Made by a program: the position numbers and the translations under genes. 64,000 nucleotides of DNA from Pseudonocardia sp. DSM 110487 (GTDB lineage Bacteria; Actinomycetota; Actinomycetes; Mycobacteriales; Pseudonocardiaceae), in NCBI RefSeq assembly GCF_019468565.1, contig NZ_CP080521.1, forward strand, positions 5,890,001 through 5,954,000, given 5' to 3'. The notes below the pieces were generated by a model that had not been told where the DNA came from, made no database searches, and saw only the letters and a program-made list of their open reading frames with translations. Shown here one piece after another: positions 8,063 through 16,274 of the stretch (within the stretch, counting starts at the first letter, position 1; every line of letters starts with the position of its first letter).

Positions 8063-9976
8063 CTACGCCGGCAGCCACACCCGCATCGTCGACGGGCCGC
8101 GCTCGGCCCAGTCGTGGTACGGGACGAGCGGGACGTCGAAGGTCTCGCCGGCACCGGCAGGCTCCGCGTCCGGCCCGCCGTACGGCCACGGGCGGGAGTG
8201 AGCGGGTGACCGGCGCAGCCGCACGACCACCGCGCCGTCCACGTCACGGGGAGCGACCGCCGGGTCGAGCCGGACACCCGAGATGTCGTCGACCCGGCCC
8301 GCGCTCGCGGCCACCAGGTCGACCGACTCCAGGCACAGCACCTCGGGGCCGCGCTCCACGGCGAGGCATCCGCGCACGGCGTCGATCCGCGGGTCGGCGG
8401 CGGTGAACCGCGGGGTCACGGGCAGGTGCAGCTCGACGACGTCGCCGGCGCGGAACGCCCGCCGCACCAGCGCTGTCCCGGGTGTCACCGCCTCCTCGGA
8501 TCCGTCCACGACGAGGCGCGCCCCCTCCGCCCACGCGGGCACCCGCAGCGAGAGCGTCCACGGCGCGGCGGCATCCTCGCGGACCCGGACCCGGATCACC
8601 CCGTCCCGCGGGTAGCCGGTCTCGACGTCCAGCGCGATCGCCATCCCGGACGGCAAGGTCGTCCGGATCGCGGCGGGGGCGTACTGGTGCAGCTGCAGAC
8701 CATCGTCGTCGACGGTCGCGACGTACGCGGCGAGGCTCGCGAGGGTCCGCGCCACGTTCGGCGGGCAGCACGACACCTCGAACCACGGCGCACGCACCGA
8801 CGACGACGCCCGCGGCGAGAGCTCCCCTGCGGCGGCAGGCGTGCCGGGCGTGCGCTGGTGCAATGTGTTCGCGTAGAAGAACGCCGTGCCCTCTGCCGAC
8901 GACGAGGTCGCGACGACGTTGACCAGGTTCCGCTCGATGAGGTCCGCGTAGTGCGCGGAGCCCCGCGCGAGCAGGAGGCGCCAGCTGAACATGATCGACG
9001 CGACGGAGGCACAGGTCTCGGAGTAGGCCCGGTCGGGCGGCAGCACCCAGTCGTCGCCGAACGCCTCGTCCTGGTGGTGCGACCCCACGCCGCCGGTGAG
9101 GTAGGTGCGCCGCGCCACGGTGTTGTGCCACTGCGTGACCAGCGCCGCGAGGAGCTCCTCGTCGCCCCGTTCGACGGCGACGTCGACCGCGCCGGCGGCC
9201 AGGTAGCCGGCCCGCACCGCGTGCCCGCGGAGCACGGTCGCGTCCCGGACAGGAACGTCGTCCTGGTAGTAGGAGCGCCCGAACTCGATGTCGCGCAGCG
9301 TGCCGCGGCCGCGGCGCTCCACGAAGAGCGCGGCCTGGTCGAGGTAGCGCTCGTCGCCGGTGACACGGGCGAACTCGACGAGGGCCGGTTCGATCTCGGC
9401 GTGCCCGCACACGGACTCGATCCCGCCGGGCCCGAACACCACGCACACGAGATCGGCGGCGCGACGGGCGACCTCGACGAGCCCGTCGTCGGCGTCCGGC
9501 CGGGTGCGGGCCCGCGCGACGGCCGCCTGCAGCAGGTGGCCGATGCAGTACAGCTCGTGACCCCACTCCAGGGCCGACCAGCGCTCCCCCTGCCCCGGCC
9601 TGCCGAACTTCGTGTTGAGGTAGCCGTCGGGCTCCTGCGCGGCAGCGACCCGGGCCGCCACCTTGCGGAACCGGTCCTCGAGCGCGGGATCGCCGGTGCG
9701 GCCGATCTCCCACGCCACGGCCTCCAGGTACTTGTAGACCTCCGAGTCGGAGAACTCCCGCCCGCGCCGTCCGTCGGGGAGCTCGCCCGCGGCGGCGAGG
9801 TCGAAGTTGCCGATCCACCCCTCGCGCTCGAGCCAGTGCTCGATGTGGGCGAGTGTCGCGGTGCCGTTCACGTGCTGGCGCTCCGCCCAGAAGCCACCGG
9901 TGATCGTCACCTCGCCCAGCGCGAGCGGCCGCAGCCGCCCGCGGGTGGGCACGACGGGGCTCGCGATCAGCGTCAT
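8063..9976 (-). CDS. Glycoside hydrolase family 127 beta-L-arabinofuranosidase
   Basis: A 637-residue enzyme with the GH127 alpha/alpha-barrel: ITGGFWAERQHVNG, DSEVYKYLEAVAWEIG, PDGYLNTKF and WGHELYCIGHLLQAA. The zinc/catalytic residues of the family are visible as Glu-x-Cys in ETCASVASI (near 320) and Cys-Cys in EVSCCPPNVARTL (near 401). It has no signal peptide, so it should act in the cytoplasm on imported L-arabinose-containing oligosaccharides. It is the last gene of a minus-strand operon with a sugar ABC importer, four bases after the permease stop, so import and hydrolysis are likely co-expressed under the LacI protein encoded at 13306. Confidence 0.9.
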   Translation of the reverse strand: MTLIASPVVPTRGRLRPLALGEVTITGGFWAERQHVNGTATLAHIEHWLEREGWIGNFDLAAAGELPDGRRGREFSDSEVYKYLEAVAWEIGRTGDPALEDRFRKVAARVAAAQEPDGYLNTKFGRPGQGERWSALEWGHELYCIGHLLQAAVARARTRPDADDGLVEVARRAADLVCVVFGPGGIESVCGHAEIEPALVEFARVTGDERYLDQAALFVERRGRGTLRDIEFGRSYYQDDVPVRDATVLRGHAVRAGYLAAGAVDVAVERGDEELLAALVTQWHNTVARRTYLTGGVGSHHQDEAFGDDWVLPPDRAYSETCASVASIMFSWRLLLARGSAHYADLIERNLVNVVATSSSAEGTAFFYANTLHQRTPGTPAAAGELSPRASSSVRAPWFEVSCCPPNVARTLASLAAYVATVDDDGLQLHQYAPAAIRTTLPSGMAIALDVETGYPRDGVIRVRVREDAAAPWTLSLRVPAWAEGARLVVDGSEEAVTPGTALVRRAFRAGDVVELHLPVTPRFTAADPRIDAVRGCLAVERGPEVLCLESVDLVAASAGRVDDISGVRLDPAVAPRDVDGAVVVRLRRSPAHSRPWPYGGPDAEPAGAGETFDVPLVPYHDWAERGPSTMRVWLPA

Positions 9977-9980
9977 GTGG

Positions 9981-10874
9981 TCATCCCTTGAGTGCGCCCG
10001 ACATGAAGCCGCGCACGTAGTGTCGTTGGAGCAGCAGGAACAGCACGATGCACGGGAGCGCGAGCACCACGACGCCGGCCTCGGTGGCGCCGTAGTCGAC
10101 CACCCCCTGCACCTGACCGCGCAGGTTGGACACGGCGAGCGGCAGCGTCATGCGGTCGGTGTCGTTGATGAGGATCAGCGGCGCCATGAAGTCGTTCCAC
10201 GCCGCCAGGAACGCGAAGAGACCCACCGTGATCAGCCCTGGCGCCGTGGCAGGGATCAGCACGCGCCACAGCGCCGTGAACGTCGAGCAGCCGTCGACCA
10301 TCGCCGCCTCGTCGAGCTCGCGCGGCACGGCCTCGAACGAGATCCGCATCATGAACGTCGAGAACGGCAGCTGGAACATCGTCAGCACCAGCGCGAGCCC
10401 CACGAGCGAGTTCTGCAGCCCGACCCGCGTGAGCAGCACGTACAGCGGGATCAGCAGCGTGGCGTACGGGACCATGAGGATCGCGAGCGTCACCAGGAAC
10501 AGCAGGTTCTTGCCCGGGAACGAGAACCGGGCGAACGCGTACCCGCCGAGCGTCGACACGACGAGCGTGAGCGCCACGGTGAGCAGCGAGACGAACGCGG
10601 AGTTCGCGAGGTACTGCCAGATCCCGGCCTGGTACTCCCCGAGCGCCCGGTAGTTGCCGAACCCCCAACCCTCCACCTGGCTGGTGCCCGCGTGCGGTGA
10701 CACCGACGCCACGGCTGTCCAGACGATCGGGTAGAGGAAGATCACCGCAAGGGCGCCGGTGAACACCCAGTACGGGGTGCGCAGCACGATCCCCGCGATG
10801 CTCGTGGTGGGGGCGGGCCCGGTGCCGCGCGGCGGGGCGGCCTGCGCGGTCGCGCGCGTGATCTGCGTGGTCAA
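9981..10874 (-). CDS. Carbohydrate ABC transporter permease (MalG type)
   Basis: A 297-residue inner-membrane permease with six hydrophobic segments and the EAA loop PRELDEAAMVDGCSTFTALW, which contacts the ATPase. The start is TTG 10874, whose TTGA overlaps the stop of the preceding permease; GGAGGAGAG sits directly before it. It is the second permease of the importer that feeds the GH127 enzyme. No ATPase is encoded here, so a shared MsiK-like ATPase elsewhere is expected, as in many actinomycete sugar importers. Confidence 0.88.
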   Translation of the reverse strand: MTTQITRATAQAAPPRGTGPAPTTSIAGIVLRTPYWVFTGALAVIFLYPIVWTAVASVSPHAGTSQVEGWGFGNYRALGEYQAGIWQYLANSAFVSLLTVALTLVVSTLGGYAFARFSFPGKNLLFLVTLAILMVPYATLLIPLYVLLTRVGLQNSLVGLALVLTMFQLPFSTFMMRISFEAVPRELDEAAMVDGCSTFTALWRVLIPATAPGLITVGLFAFLAAWNDFMAPLILINDTDRMTLPLAVSNLRGQVQGVVDYGATEAGVVVLALPCIVLFLLLQRHYVRGFMSGALKG

Positions 10875-11764
10875 CTCTCCTCCGGACGACGGAACGCGCG
10901 GATCTGCAGCACGTTGACCAGCACCAGCACGCCCAGCACCAGCACGGAGAGCGCGGCGGCGACGCCGAGGTCGTTCTGGCCCTGGAACGCGACCGTGTAA
11001 ACCAGCTGCACCACCGAGATCGTGCTGTTGTCCGGGCCGCCCTTGGTGAGGATGTAGAACTGCTCGAACGCGAGCAGCGACCCGGTCACGCACAGCACGG
11101 TGCAGAGCGCGAGCGTGGGGCGCAGCAGCGGGATCGTGATGTGGCGGAACGTCTGCCACCGCCCGGCGCCGTCGATGCGGGCGGCCTCGTACACATCGGC
11201 CGGCACGGACTGGAGGCCCACGAGCATGAGCAGCATGTAGAAGCCCGCGTACCGCCACACGATCAGGAAGAGCGTGGACCACAGCGCGGCGTCCGGCGTG
11301 CCGAGGAACGTGGCGCCCATGCTCTCCATGATCGGCGCGAACGGGCCTGCGAACGGCGAGTACAGCACGTAGAACAGCAGCGAGGCCGACGCCAGCCCGA
11401 GCGCGCTGGGCACCAGGAACGCGGTGCGCATGAGGCCCTTCCAGCTGGTCGACTCCTGCACGAGCAGCGCGAGGCCCAGCCCGAGCCCGATGAGCAGCAC
11501 GGTGGCGAGCACCGTGTACTTCAGCGTGAAGACCACCGAGTCGAGGAAGAACCGGTTGGTCAGCGCGCGGGAGTAGTTCGCGGGGAAGTTCCAACCCTGG
11601 TTGCCCGACAGCAGCGGCCACCGCGACGCCGACATGAGCAGCACGAGCAGCAGCGGGAGCACGAACAGGGCCGCGACGAACACCGCCGTGGGCGTGGCGT
11701 ACAGCCAGCCCTGCAGCGCCCGGCCAAGGGGTCGCCGCCGGACGGCCTCGACAGAGGCGGTCAC
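10871..11764 (-). CDS. Carbohydrate ABC transporter permease (MalF type)
   Basis: A 297-residue permease with about six membrane segments and the EAA loop PADVYEAARIDGAGRWQTF. The start is GTG 11764 behind a good GGAAGGAGG. It overlaps the next permease by four bases, giving strict coupling. It lies downstream of the binding-protein gene but is separated from it by a strong hairpin (11794-11833). Together with the next gene it forms the membrane channel. Confidence 0.88.
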   Translation of the reverse strand: MTASVEAVRRRPLGRALQGWLYATPTAVFVAALFVLPLLLVLLMSASRWPLLSGNQGWNFPANYSRALTNRFFLDSVVFTLKYTVLATVLLIGLGLGLALLVQESTSWKGLMRTAFLVPSALGLASASLLFYVLYSPFAGPFAPIMESMGATFLGTPDAALWSTLFLIVWRYAGFYMLLMLVGLQSVPADVYEAARIDGAGRWQTFRHITIPLLRPTLALCTVLCVTGSLLAFEQFYILTKGGPDNSTISVVQLVYTVAFQGQNDLGVAAALSVLVLGVLVLVNVLQIRAFRRPEES

Positions 11765-11793
11765 CGAAACCTCCTTCCCTACTCCGACATGTC

Positions 11794-11833
11794 GTGAGTG
11801 GTTACGCGCGCTACAGCGCGCATAACCGCTCAC
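11794..11833 (-). terminator. Intra-operon stem-loop after the binding-protein gene
   Basis: Arms 11794-11811 and 11816-11833 pair over 18 positions around a TACA loop, with one mismatch and one wobble. It sits between the binding-protein stop and the first permease start on the transcribed strand. Such hairpins commonly cause partial termination or protect the upstream mRNA, giving more binding protein than permease. Confidence 0.65.
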
Positions 11834-11850
11834 GAGTGCCGAAGGCGCTG

Positions 11851-13146
11851 CTACTGCTGGGACAAGACCGCGGTGATCTCGTCGTTGTTCTTCGCGAGGT
11901 CGGCACCGTTGCCGAGCACTGCATCTCGTACCAGCGTGAGCCACGGGCTGTTCGTGGCGTTGAACGCCTGCTGGAAGTTGGTGGCGACGGGTGTCTCGCC
12001 CTCCGCGGCCACCTCGTTGATCGTCACGAGGCGCGGATCCGAGGTCGCGTACTTGTTGTTCGAGAGGTCCGAGCGCGACACGACGTCGAGGTTCTTGCCC
12101 AGCACCTCGACCTGCGCGTCCTCCGACATCAGCCAGGACAGGAAGTTCCACGCCTGCGCTGCCTTCTCGGAGTCCTTGGAGATGCCGATCCCGTCGCCAC
12201 CGACGAACGTGGAGCTGCCGCCGGTGGGGCCGGGGATGCCGGCCACGCCGACGTCGAAGCCCTGCGTGGAGGACAGCAGCGTGGCCGGGTAGAACTGCAG
12301 TCCGACCTTGCCCTCGGTGAAGCCCGCGGTCCACGTCGGACCCGCCTCGTCGCGCGAGGACGGCAGCACCGCACCGGACGCCCACAGGTCCCGCCACATG
12401 TCGTAGACCTGTGTGGCGGTGGGCGAGGCGAGCAGCGACTGCGTGCCGTCGGGGCTCATGACCTGATCCCCCGCGGCCCAGATGCTGGGGAACCAGGTGA
12501 AGACGAGACAACCGCCGCAGTTCAGGCCGGTGGCGGTGCCGTACGTGTCGGGCTTGCCCAGCCCCTGGATCGCCGTGGCCGCCGCCGCGTACTCCTGCAG
12601 GGACGCCGGCGCCTTCTCGGGGTCGAGGCCGGCCTCGCGGAACAGGTCCTTGTTCCAGAACAGCATCGACAGGTCGAGCACGAACGGGAGCACGTGCTCC
12701 TTGTCCTCGAACGTGCCGGCCGCGAGGTGCCCCGCGTTGATCGTGTCCTTGAAGGGGAGGCCGTCGACGTTCGCGCTGATGTCCTGGAACAGCCCCTGCT
12801 GCACCCAGTTCGGCACGTAGACGATGTCGGCGGCGAACAGGTCCGGCAGGCCACCCGCGCCGGCCGCGGCGCCCACCTTCGCCACATAGTCGTCGTTCGG
12901 CGTGACCGTGAGCTCGACCTTGTTCTGGTGACTCGCGTTGTACGCCTCGACCAGCAGGTTCGCCTGCTTCTCCAGCGGCGCCCTCGTCCACAGCGTCAGG
13001 GTGGTGCCGTCGTCTACCCCGTCCGGCCCGGCTGCCGTCGCGGCGCCCCCGCCCGCCTCGCCGCCGCCACCGCAGGCGGCCACGCCCAGCATCAACGCCG
13101 CCACGGCACCGGCGAGCACCGAGCGGACCCGGGTGGATTTCCTCAT
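11851..13146 (-). CDS. Extracellular sugar-binding lipoprotein of an ABC importer
   Basis: A 431-residue binding protein. A Sec signal ends at the lipobox LGVAACGG, followed by a Gly-rich linker, so it is lipid-anchored outside the membrane. The rest is a family-1 solute-binding fold (TLTLWTRAPLEKQ, DLFAADIVYVPNW, MLFWNKDLF... EAGLDPEKAPASLQEY, GGDGIGISKDSE). The start is ATG 13146 behind GAGGAG; an upstream in-frame start would add residues before the signal peptide. It is the first gene of the importer/GH127 operon, so the ligand is probably an arabinofuranose-containing oligosaccharide (inference from context). Confidence 0.9.
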   Translation of the reverse strand: MRKSTRVRSVLAGAVAALMLGVAACGGGGEAGGGAATAAGPDGVDDGTTLTLWTRAPLEKQANLLVEAYNASHQNKVELTVTPNDDYVAKVGAAAGAGGLPDLFAADIVYVPNWVQQGLFQDISANVDGLPFKDTINAGHLAAGTFEDKEHVLPFVLDLSMLFWNKDLFREAGLDPEKAPASLQEYAAAATAIQGLGKPDTYGTATGLNCGGCLVFTWFPSIWAAGDQVMSPDGTQSLLASPTATQVYDMWRDLWASGAVLPSSRDEAGPTWTAGFTEGKVGLQFYPATLLSSTQGFDVGVAGIPGPTGGSSTFVGGDGIGISKDSEKAAQAWNFLSWLMSEDAQVEVLGKNLDVVSRSDLSNNKYATSDPRLVTINEVAAEGETPVATNFQQAFNATNSPWLTLVRDAVLGNGADLAKNNDEITAVLSQQ

Positions 13147-13166
13147 GCTGTGCTCCTCGTTGAGCA

Positions 13167-13240
13167 GGAAACCTTTGAGTATCGCTGTCGGCAAGCGACG
13201 ATCACCGCACGCCGAAAGGTCGAAAACCTTTTCGGAAACC
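13167..13240. promoter_or_regulatory. LacI-type operator cluster between importer and regulator genes
   Basis: The clearest element is CGAAAACCTTTTCG (13221-13234), an inverted repeat with 6-base arms. Related GGAAACCTTTGAG (13167-13179) and CGGAAACC (13233-13240) lie nearby. The elements sit in the shared gap between the divergent LacI gene and the binding-protein gene, so one repressor could control both. Confidence 0.55.
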
Positions 13241-13305
13241 TAGTCGCGGTGGTGCCCGCGGTCAAGCGTGGATCGTTGTTACAGTGCGGGCTCCAGGGAG
13301 GTCGG

Positions 13306-14337
13306 ATGACTCGCACGGAGCCGGCGCGCAACCCGAAGCCGGTGACGCTCACGGACGTCGCCCGGCTCGCCGGCGTGTCGGTCGCCACGGCCTCCAAGGC
13401 GCTCAACGGCCGCGACCAGGTCGCCCCCGCCACCCGCCAGCGCGTGATCGACGCGGCCGACCGCCTCGCCTTCAGCCCCAACCCCATGGCCCGCGGTCTG
13501 ATCGCGGGACGCACCGGCACCGTCGGGCTGCTCACCAGCGACCTGGTGGGCCGGTTCGTGATCCCCATCCTCATGGGCGCGGAGGACGCGTTCGGCGCCG
13601 GTCAGGTCAACGTCTTCCTCTGCGACGCCCGCGGCGACGCCATCCGCGAGCAGCACCACCTGCGCGCCCTGCTCTCCCGGCGCGTCGACGGGCTCATCGT
13701 CGTCGGGGAGCGCACCGACCCACGCCCGTCGCTGGGGCCCGACATCCCGGTGCCCGTGGTCTACGTCTACGCCCCGTCCGACGACCCGGCCGACCTCTCG
13801 CTCACCCCCGACAACACCGGCGCCGCCCGCCTGGCCGTGGAGCACCTGGTCAGCAGCGGGCGCACCCGGATCGCGCACATCTCCGGCGACCCCGGCTACG
13901 CGGCGGCCGAGGACCGCGCCGTCGGCACCCGCGATGCACTCTCCGCCGCCGGCCTCGAGCTCGTCGGGGACGTCATGTTCTCCGAGTGGTCCGAGCACTG
14001 GGGCCGCGACGCCGCCGCGCTGCTGCTCGACCGCCACCCGGACGTCGACGCGATCCTCTGCGGCTCCGACCAGATCGCCCGCGGCGTGCTCGACACCGCC
14101 CGCGACCTCAGCCGCAGGGTGCCCGAGGACATCGCCGTGATGGGGTTCGACAACTGGGAGGTGCTCACCACCAACGCCCGCCCCCAGCTCACGAGCATCG
14201 ACGCGAACCTGCAGCAGCTCGGCCGCACGGCGGCCCAGCGCGTCTTCGCCGCCCTGGACGGGGTGGACATCGGCCACGGCACCCAGTACCTGCCCACACG
14301 ACTGGTGATCAGGGGCTCGACGATCGCCCGACGGTAA
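13306..14337 (+). CDS. LacI-family transcriptional regulator of the GH127 locus
   Basis: A 343-residue LacI protein. The N-terminal helix-turn-helix and hinge (about 10-65) read VTLTDVARLAGVSVATASKALNG and FSPNPMARGL. A periplasmic-binding-like effector domain follows (TGTVGLLTSDL, FLCDARGD, RVDGLIVVGERTD, SEWSEHWGRDAAALLL, DAILCGSDQIARG, VMGFDNWE). The start is ATG 13306 with AGGGAGG. It is divergent from the sugar importer operon and probably represses it until an arabinose-derived sugar is present. Confidence 0.9.
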   Translation: MTRTEPARNPKPVTLTDVARLAGVSVATASKALNGRDQVAPATRQRVIDAADRLAFSPNPMARGLIAGRTGTVGLLTSDLVGRFVIPILMGAEDAFGAGQVNVFLCDARGDAIREQHHLRALLSRRVDGLIVVGERTDPRPSLGPDIPVPVVYVYAPSDDPADLSLTPDNTGAARLAVEHLVSSGRTRIAHISGDPGYAAAEDRAVGTRDALSAAGLELVGDVMFSEWSEHWGRDAAALLLDRHPDVDAILCGSDQIARGVLDTARDLSRRVPEDIAVMGFDNWEVLTTNARPQLTSIDANLQQLGRTAAQRVFAALDGVDIGHGTQYLPTRLVIRGSTIARR

Positions 14338-14434
14338 GGCCTACCGCCGGGCGGGCCCAGCGGCTCAGCAGGATCCCGGCGGCCCCGGCCGACTGCCCCA
14401 CGACCAGGGCGATGCCGACGCGCGTACGGGTCAC
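14309..14434 (-). CDS. Possible 41-residue membrane peptide coupled to the GMC gene
   Basis: A GTG at 14434 overlaps the TGA of the GMC oxidoreductase (GTGA) and opens a 41-codon frame with one hydrophobic stretch (VGIALVVGQSAGAAGILL). The overlap looks like real coupling, but the frame runs into the 3' end of the convergent LacI gene and has no relative I recognise. It may be a truncated membrane-protein gene. Confidence 0.3.
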   Translation of the reverse strand: MTRTRVGIALVVGQSAGAAGILLSRWARPAVGLTVGRSSSP

Positions 14435-16161
14435 GCATCGAGCGCGCCGTCACCCACGGTGCTCGGGTACTCGGGCGGCAGCGGCGTGTTGCCGAGGATG
14501 ATGTCGGCGGCCTTCTCCGCCAGCATCATCGTCGGGGCGTAGGTGTTGGCGTTGGTGATCGACGGGAACGCGGCGGCGTCGACGACGCGCAGGCCTTCGA
14601 GGCCGCGCACCCGCATCGTGACCGGGTCCAGCACCGCCTCGTCGTCGGCGCCCATCCGGGCGCTGCAGGACAGGTGGAGGCCGGTCCGCGCGGTGCGCGC
14701 GACCCACTCCATCACCTCGTCGTCCGTGCGCACGGTCGGTCCCGGCAGCCACTCGGAGCCCCCGAGCGCCGCCATGGCCGGCTGGGCGAGCACCTCCCGC
14801 GCGATGCGCACGGCCTCCAGCCATCGGGGCCGGTCGTCCGCGCCGGACAGGTAGTTGAGCCGCAGCGCCGGGTGAGCCGACGGACTCGACGACACGATCT
14901 TCACGGAACCCCGGGAGTCGGACCGCATGACCTCGACGTGCAGCTGGTAGCCGTGCTGGTCGACCGGGAACGACTCCTCCTCGCTCTGCATCAACATCGG
15001 CGCGAGCACGAAGAAGATGTCGGGGTAGCCGCCCGCCAACGCGCTTCGGACGAAGCCACCTGCCTGCATGGGGTTCCACGCACCCGGACCGGTGCCGCGT
15101 ACCAGCGCCTCCGTGATGATCTTCGGCCAGTTGGCCTTGTTGCGCACGGTGGCAAGCGAAACCGGCGCGGTGCCCGTGTGCTGGATGTGCACGGCCAGGT
15201 GGTCCTGCAGTGACTCGCCCACACCGGGCAGGTCGTGGACCACCGGCACGCCGAGCGCCTCGAGCTCAGCCTTGTTGCCGACGCCGGAGAGCTGAAGGAG
15301 CTGCGGCGACCCGACCGCGCCCGCGGCGAGGACGACCTCGCGGCCACGCGCTACGGACTCTCCGCCCTTCCCGCGCTGGTATCGCACGCCGACCGCCCGG
15401 CCCCCGATGATCTCGATCCCGGTGACCCGCACCCGGGTCAGGACCTCGAGGTTGCCGCGCCGCCGCACCGGGTGCAGGTAGGCGCGGGCGGCGTTCTCGC
15501 GCCGGCCACCGCGGACGCCCTGGTCGAACGGCCCGAAGCCCTCCTGCTCGAGACCGTTGAGGTCCGGCAGCACGGTGTGGCCGGCCTGCCGGGCCGCGCC
15601 GAAGAACGCCTCGAAGATCGGCCCGTCCGCCGGGCTGCGCATCAGCGTGTGCGGCCCCCCACGCCCGCGTGTGGAGTCGATCTCGCCGATGCAGTTCTCG
15701 AGCCTGCGGAAGTAGGGCAGGCAGTGCGCGTAATCCCATTCCGGCGTGCCGGTCTCCGCGGCCCATCGGTCGAAATCCGCCCGGTGGCCGCGGGTGTAGA
15801 GCATCCCGTTGATGCTGCTCGAACCACCGAGCACCTTGCCGCGGGGATGATCGAGCCGCCGCGAATGCAGGCCGGGCTCCGGCTCTCCCGTGTAGCGCCA
15901 GTCGTGCCACCGGCTCCCGACCGGCGCGCCCATGGCGAGCGGGAGCTGAACCGCCAGGTCCCACGCGTGGTCCGGCTGGCCCGCCTCCAGCACCAGCACC
16001 CTGGTGCGAGGGTCGGCGCTCAGGCGGTTGGCCAGGATGCAGCCCGCCGTCCCACCGCCGACGATGACGAAGTCGTAGATCGTTTCAGCCACGTTCGTGT
16101 CGGCCACCGACGGGTCAACCCCCAGCTCAGCAAAAGGACCAGGAATGAACAGCCGGGCCAC
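14431..16161 (-). CDS. GMC-family FAD oxidoreductase (choline dehydrogenase-like)
   Basis: A 576-residue flavoenzyme. The dinucleotide-binding GGGTAGCILANRLS lies near residue 27, the GMC signature HPRGKVLGGSSSINGMLYTR near 105, and the C-terminal active-site region includes HLSCSARMG and ITNANTYAPTMMLAEKAAD. Relatives oxidise alcohols such as choline, glucose or polyethylene glycol. The start is GTG 16161 behind GGAAAGG; a large in-frame extension upstream is read-through into the exporter gene. Between it and the upstream DHA2 gene lies a strong palindrome, so it may be transcribed separately. The substrate is unknown. Confidence 0.88.
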   Translation of the reverse strand: MARLFIPGPFAELGVDPSVADTNVAETIYDFVIVGGGTAGCILANRLSADPRTRVLVLEAGQPDHAWDLAVQLPLAMGAPVGSRWHDWRYTGEPEPGLHSRRLDHPRGKVLGGSSSINGMLYTRGHRADFDRWAAETGTPEWDYAHCLPYFRRLENCIGEIDSTRGRGGPHTLMRSPADGPIFEAFFGAARQAGHTVLPDLNGLEQEGFGPFDQGVRGGRRENAARAYLHPVRRRGNLEVLTRVRVTGIEIIGGRAVGVRYQRGKGGESVARGREVVLAAGAVGSPQLLQLSGVGNKAELEALGVPVVHDLPGVGESLQDHLAVHIQHTGTAPVSLATVRNKANWPKIITEALVRGTGPGAWNPMQAGGFVRSALAGGYPDIFFVLAPMLMQSEEESFPVDQHGYQLHVEVMRSDSRGSVKIVSSSPSAHPALRLNYLSGADDRPRWLEAVRIAREVLAQPAMAALGGSEWLPGPTVRTDDEVMEWVARTARTGLHLSCSARMGADDEAVLDPVTMRVRGLEGLRVVDAAAFPSITNANTYAPTMMLAEKAADIILGNTPLPPEYPSTVGDGALDA

Positions 16162-16208
16162 ACTACTGACCTTTCCGGCGGCGCTTGCCGGCCGCCCACT
16201 GCCCTGAA

Positions 16209-16261
16209 CGCACGAACGGCACTTTCGCCCGATTGGGGTGTACGAAAGTGCCGTTCGTGCG
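16209..16261. repeat. Perfect 19-bp inverted repeat with 15-base loop
   Basis: CGCACGAACGGCACTTTCG (16209-16227) is exactly complementary to 16243-16261. It fills the short gap between the DHA2 exporter stop and the GMC start. It is either a strong terminator working on both strands or a dispersed palindromic element; I saw no second copy in the window. Confidence 0.8.
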
Positions 16262-16274
16262 GAAACGGACGCGC

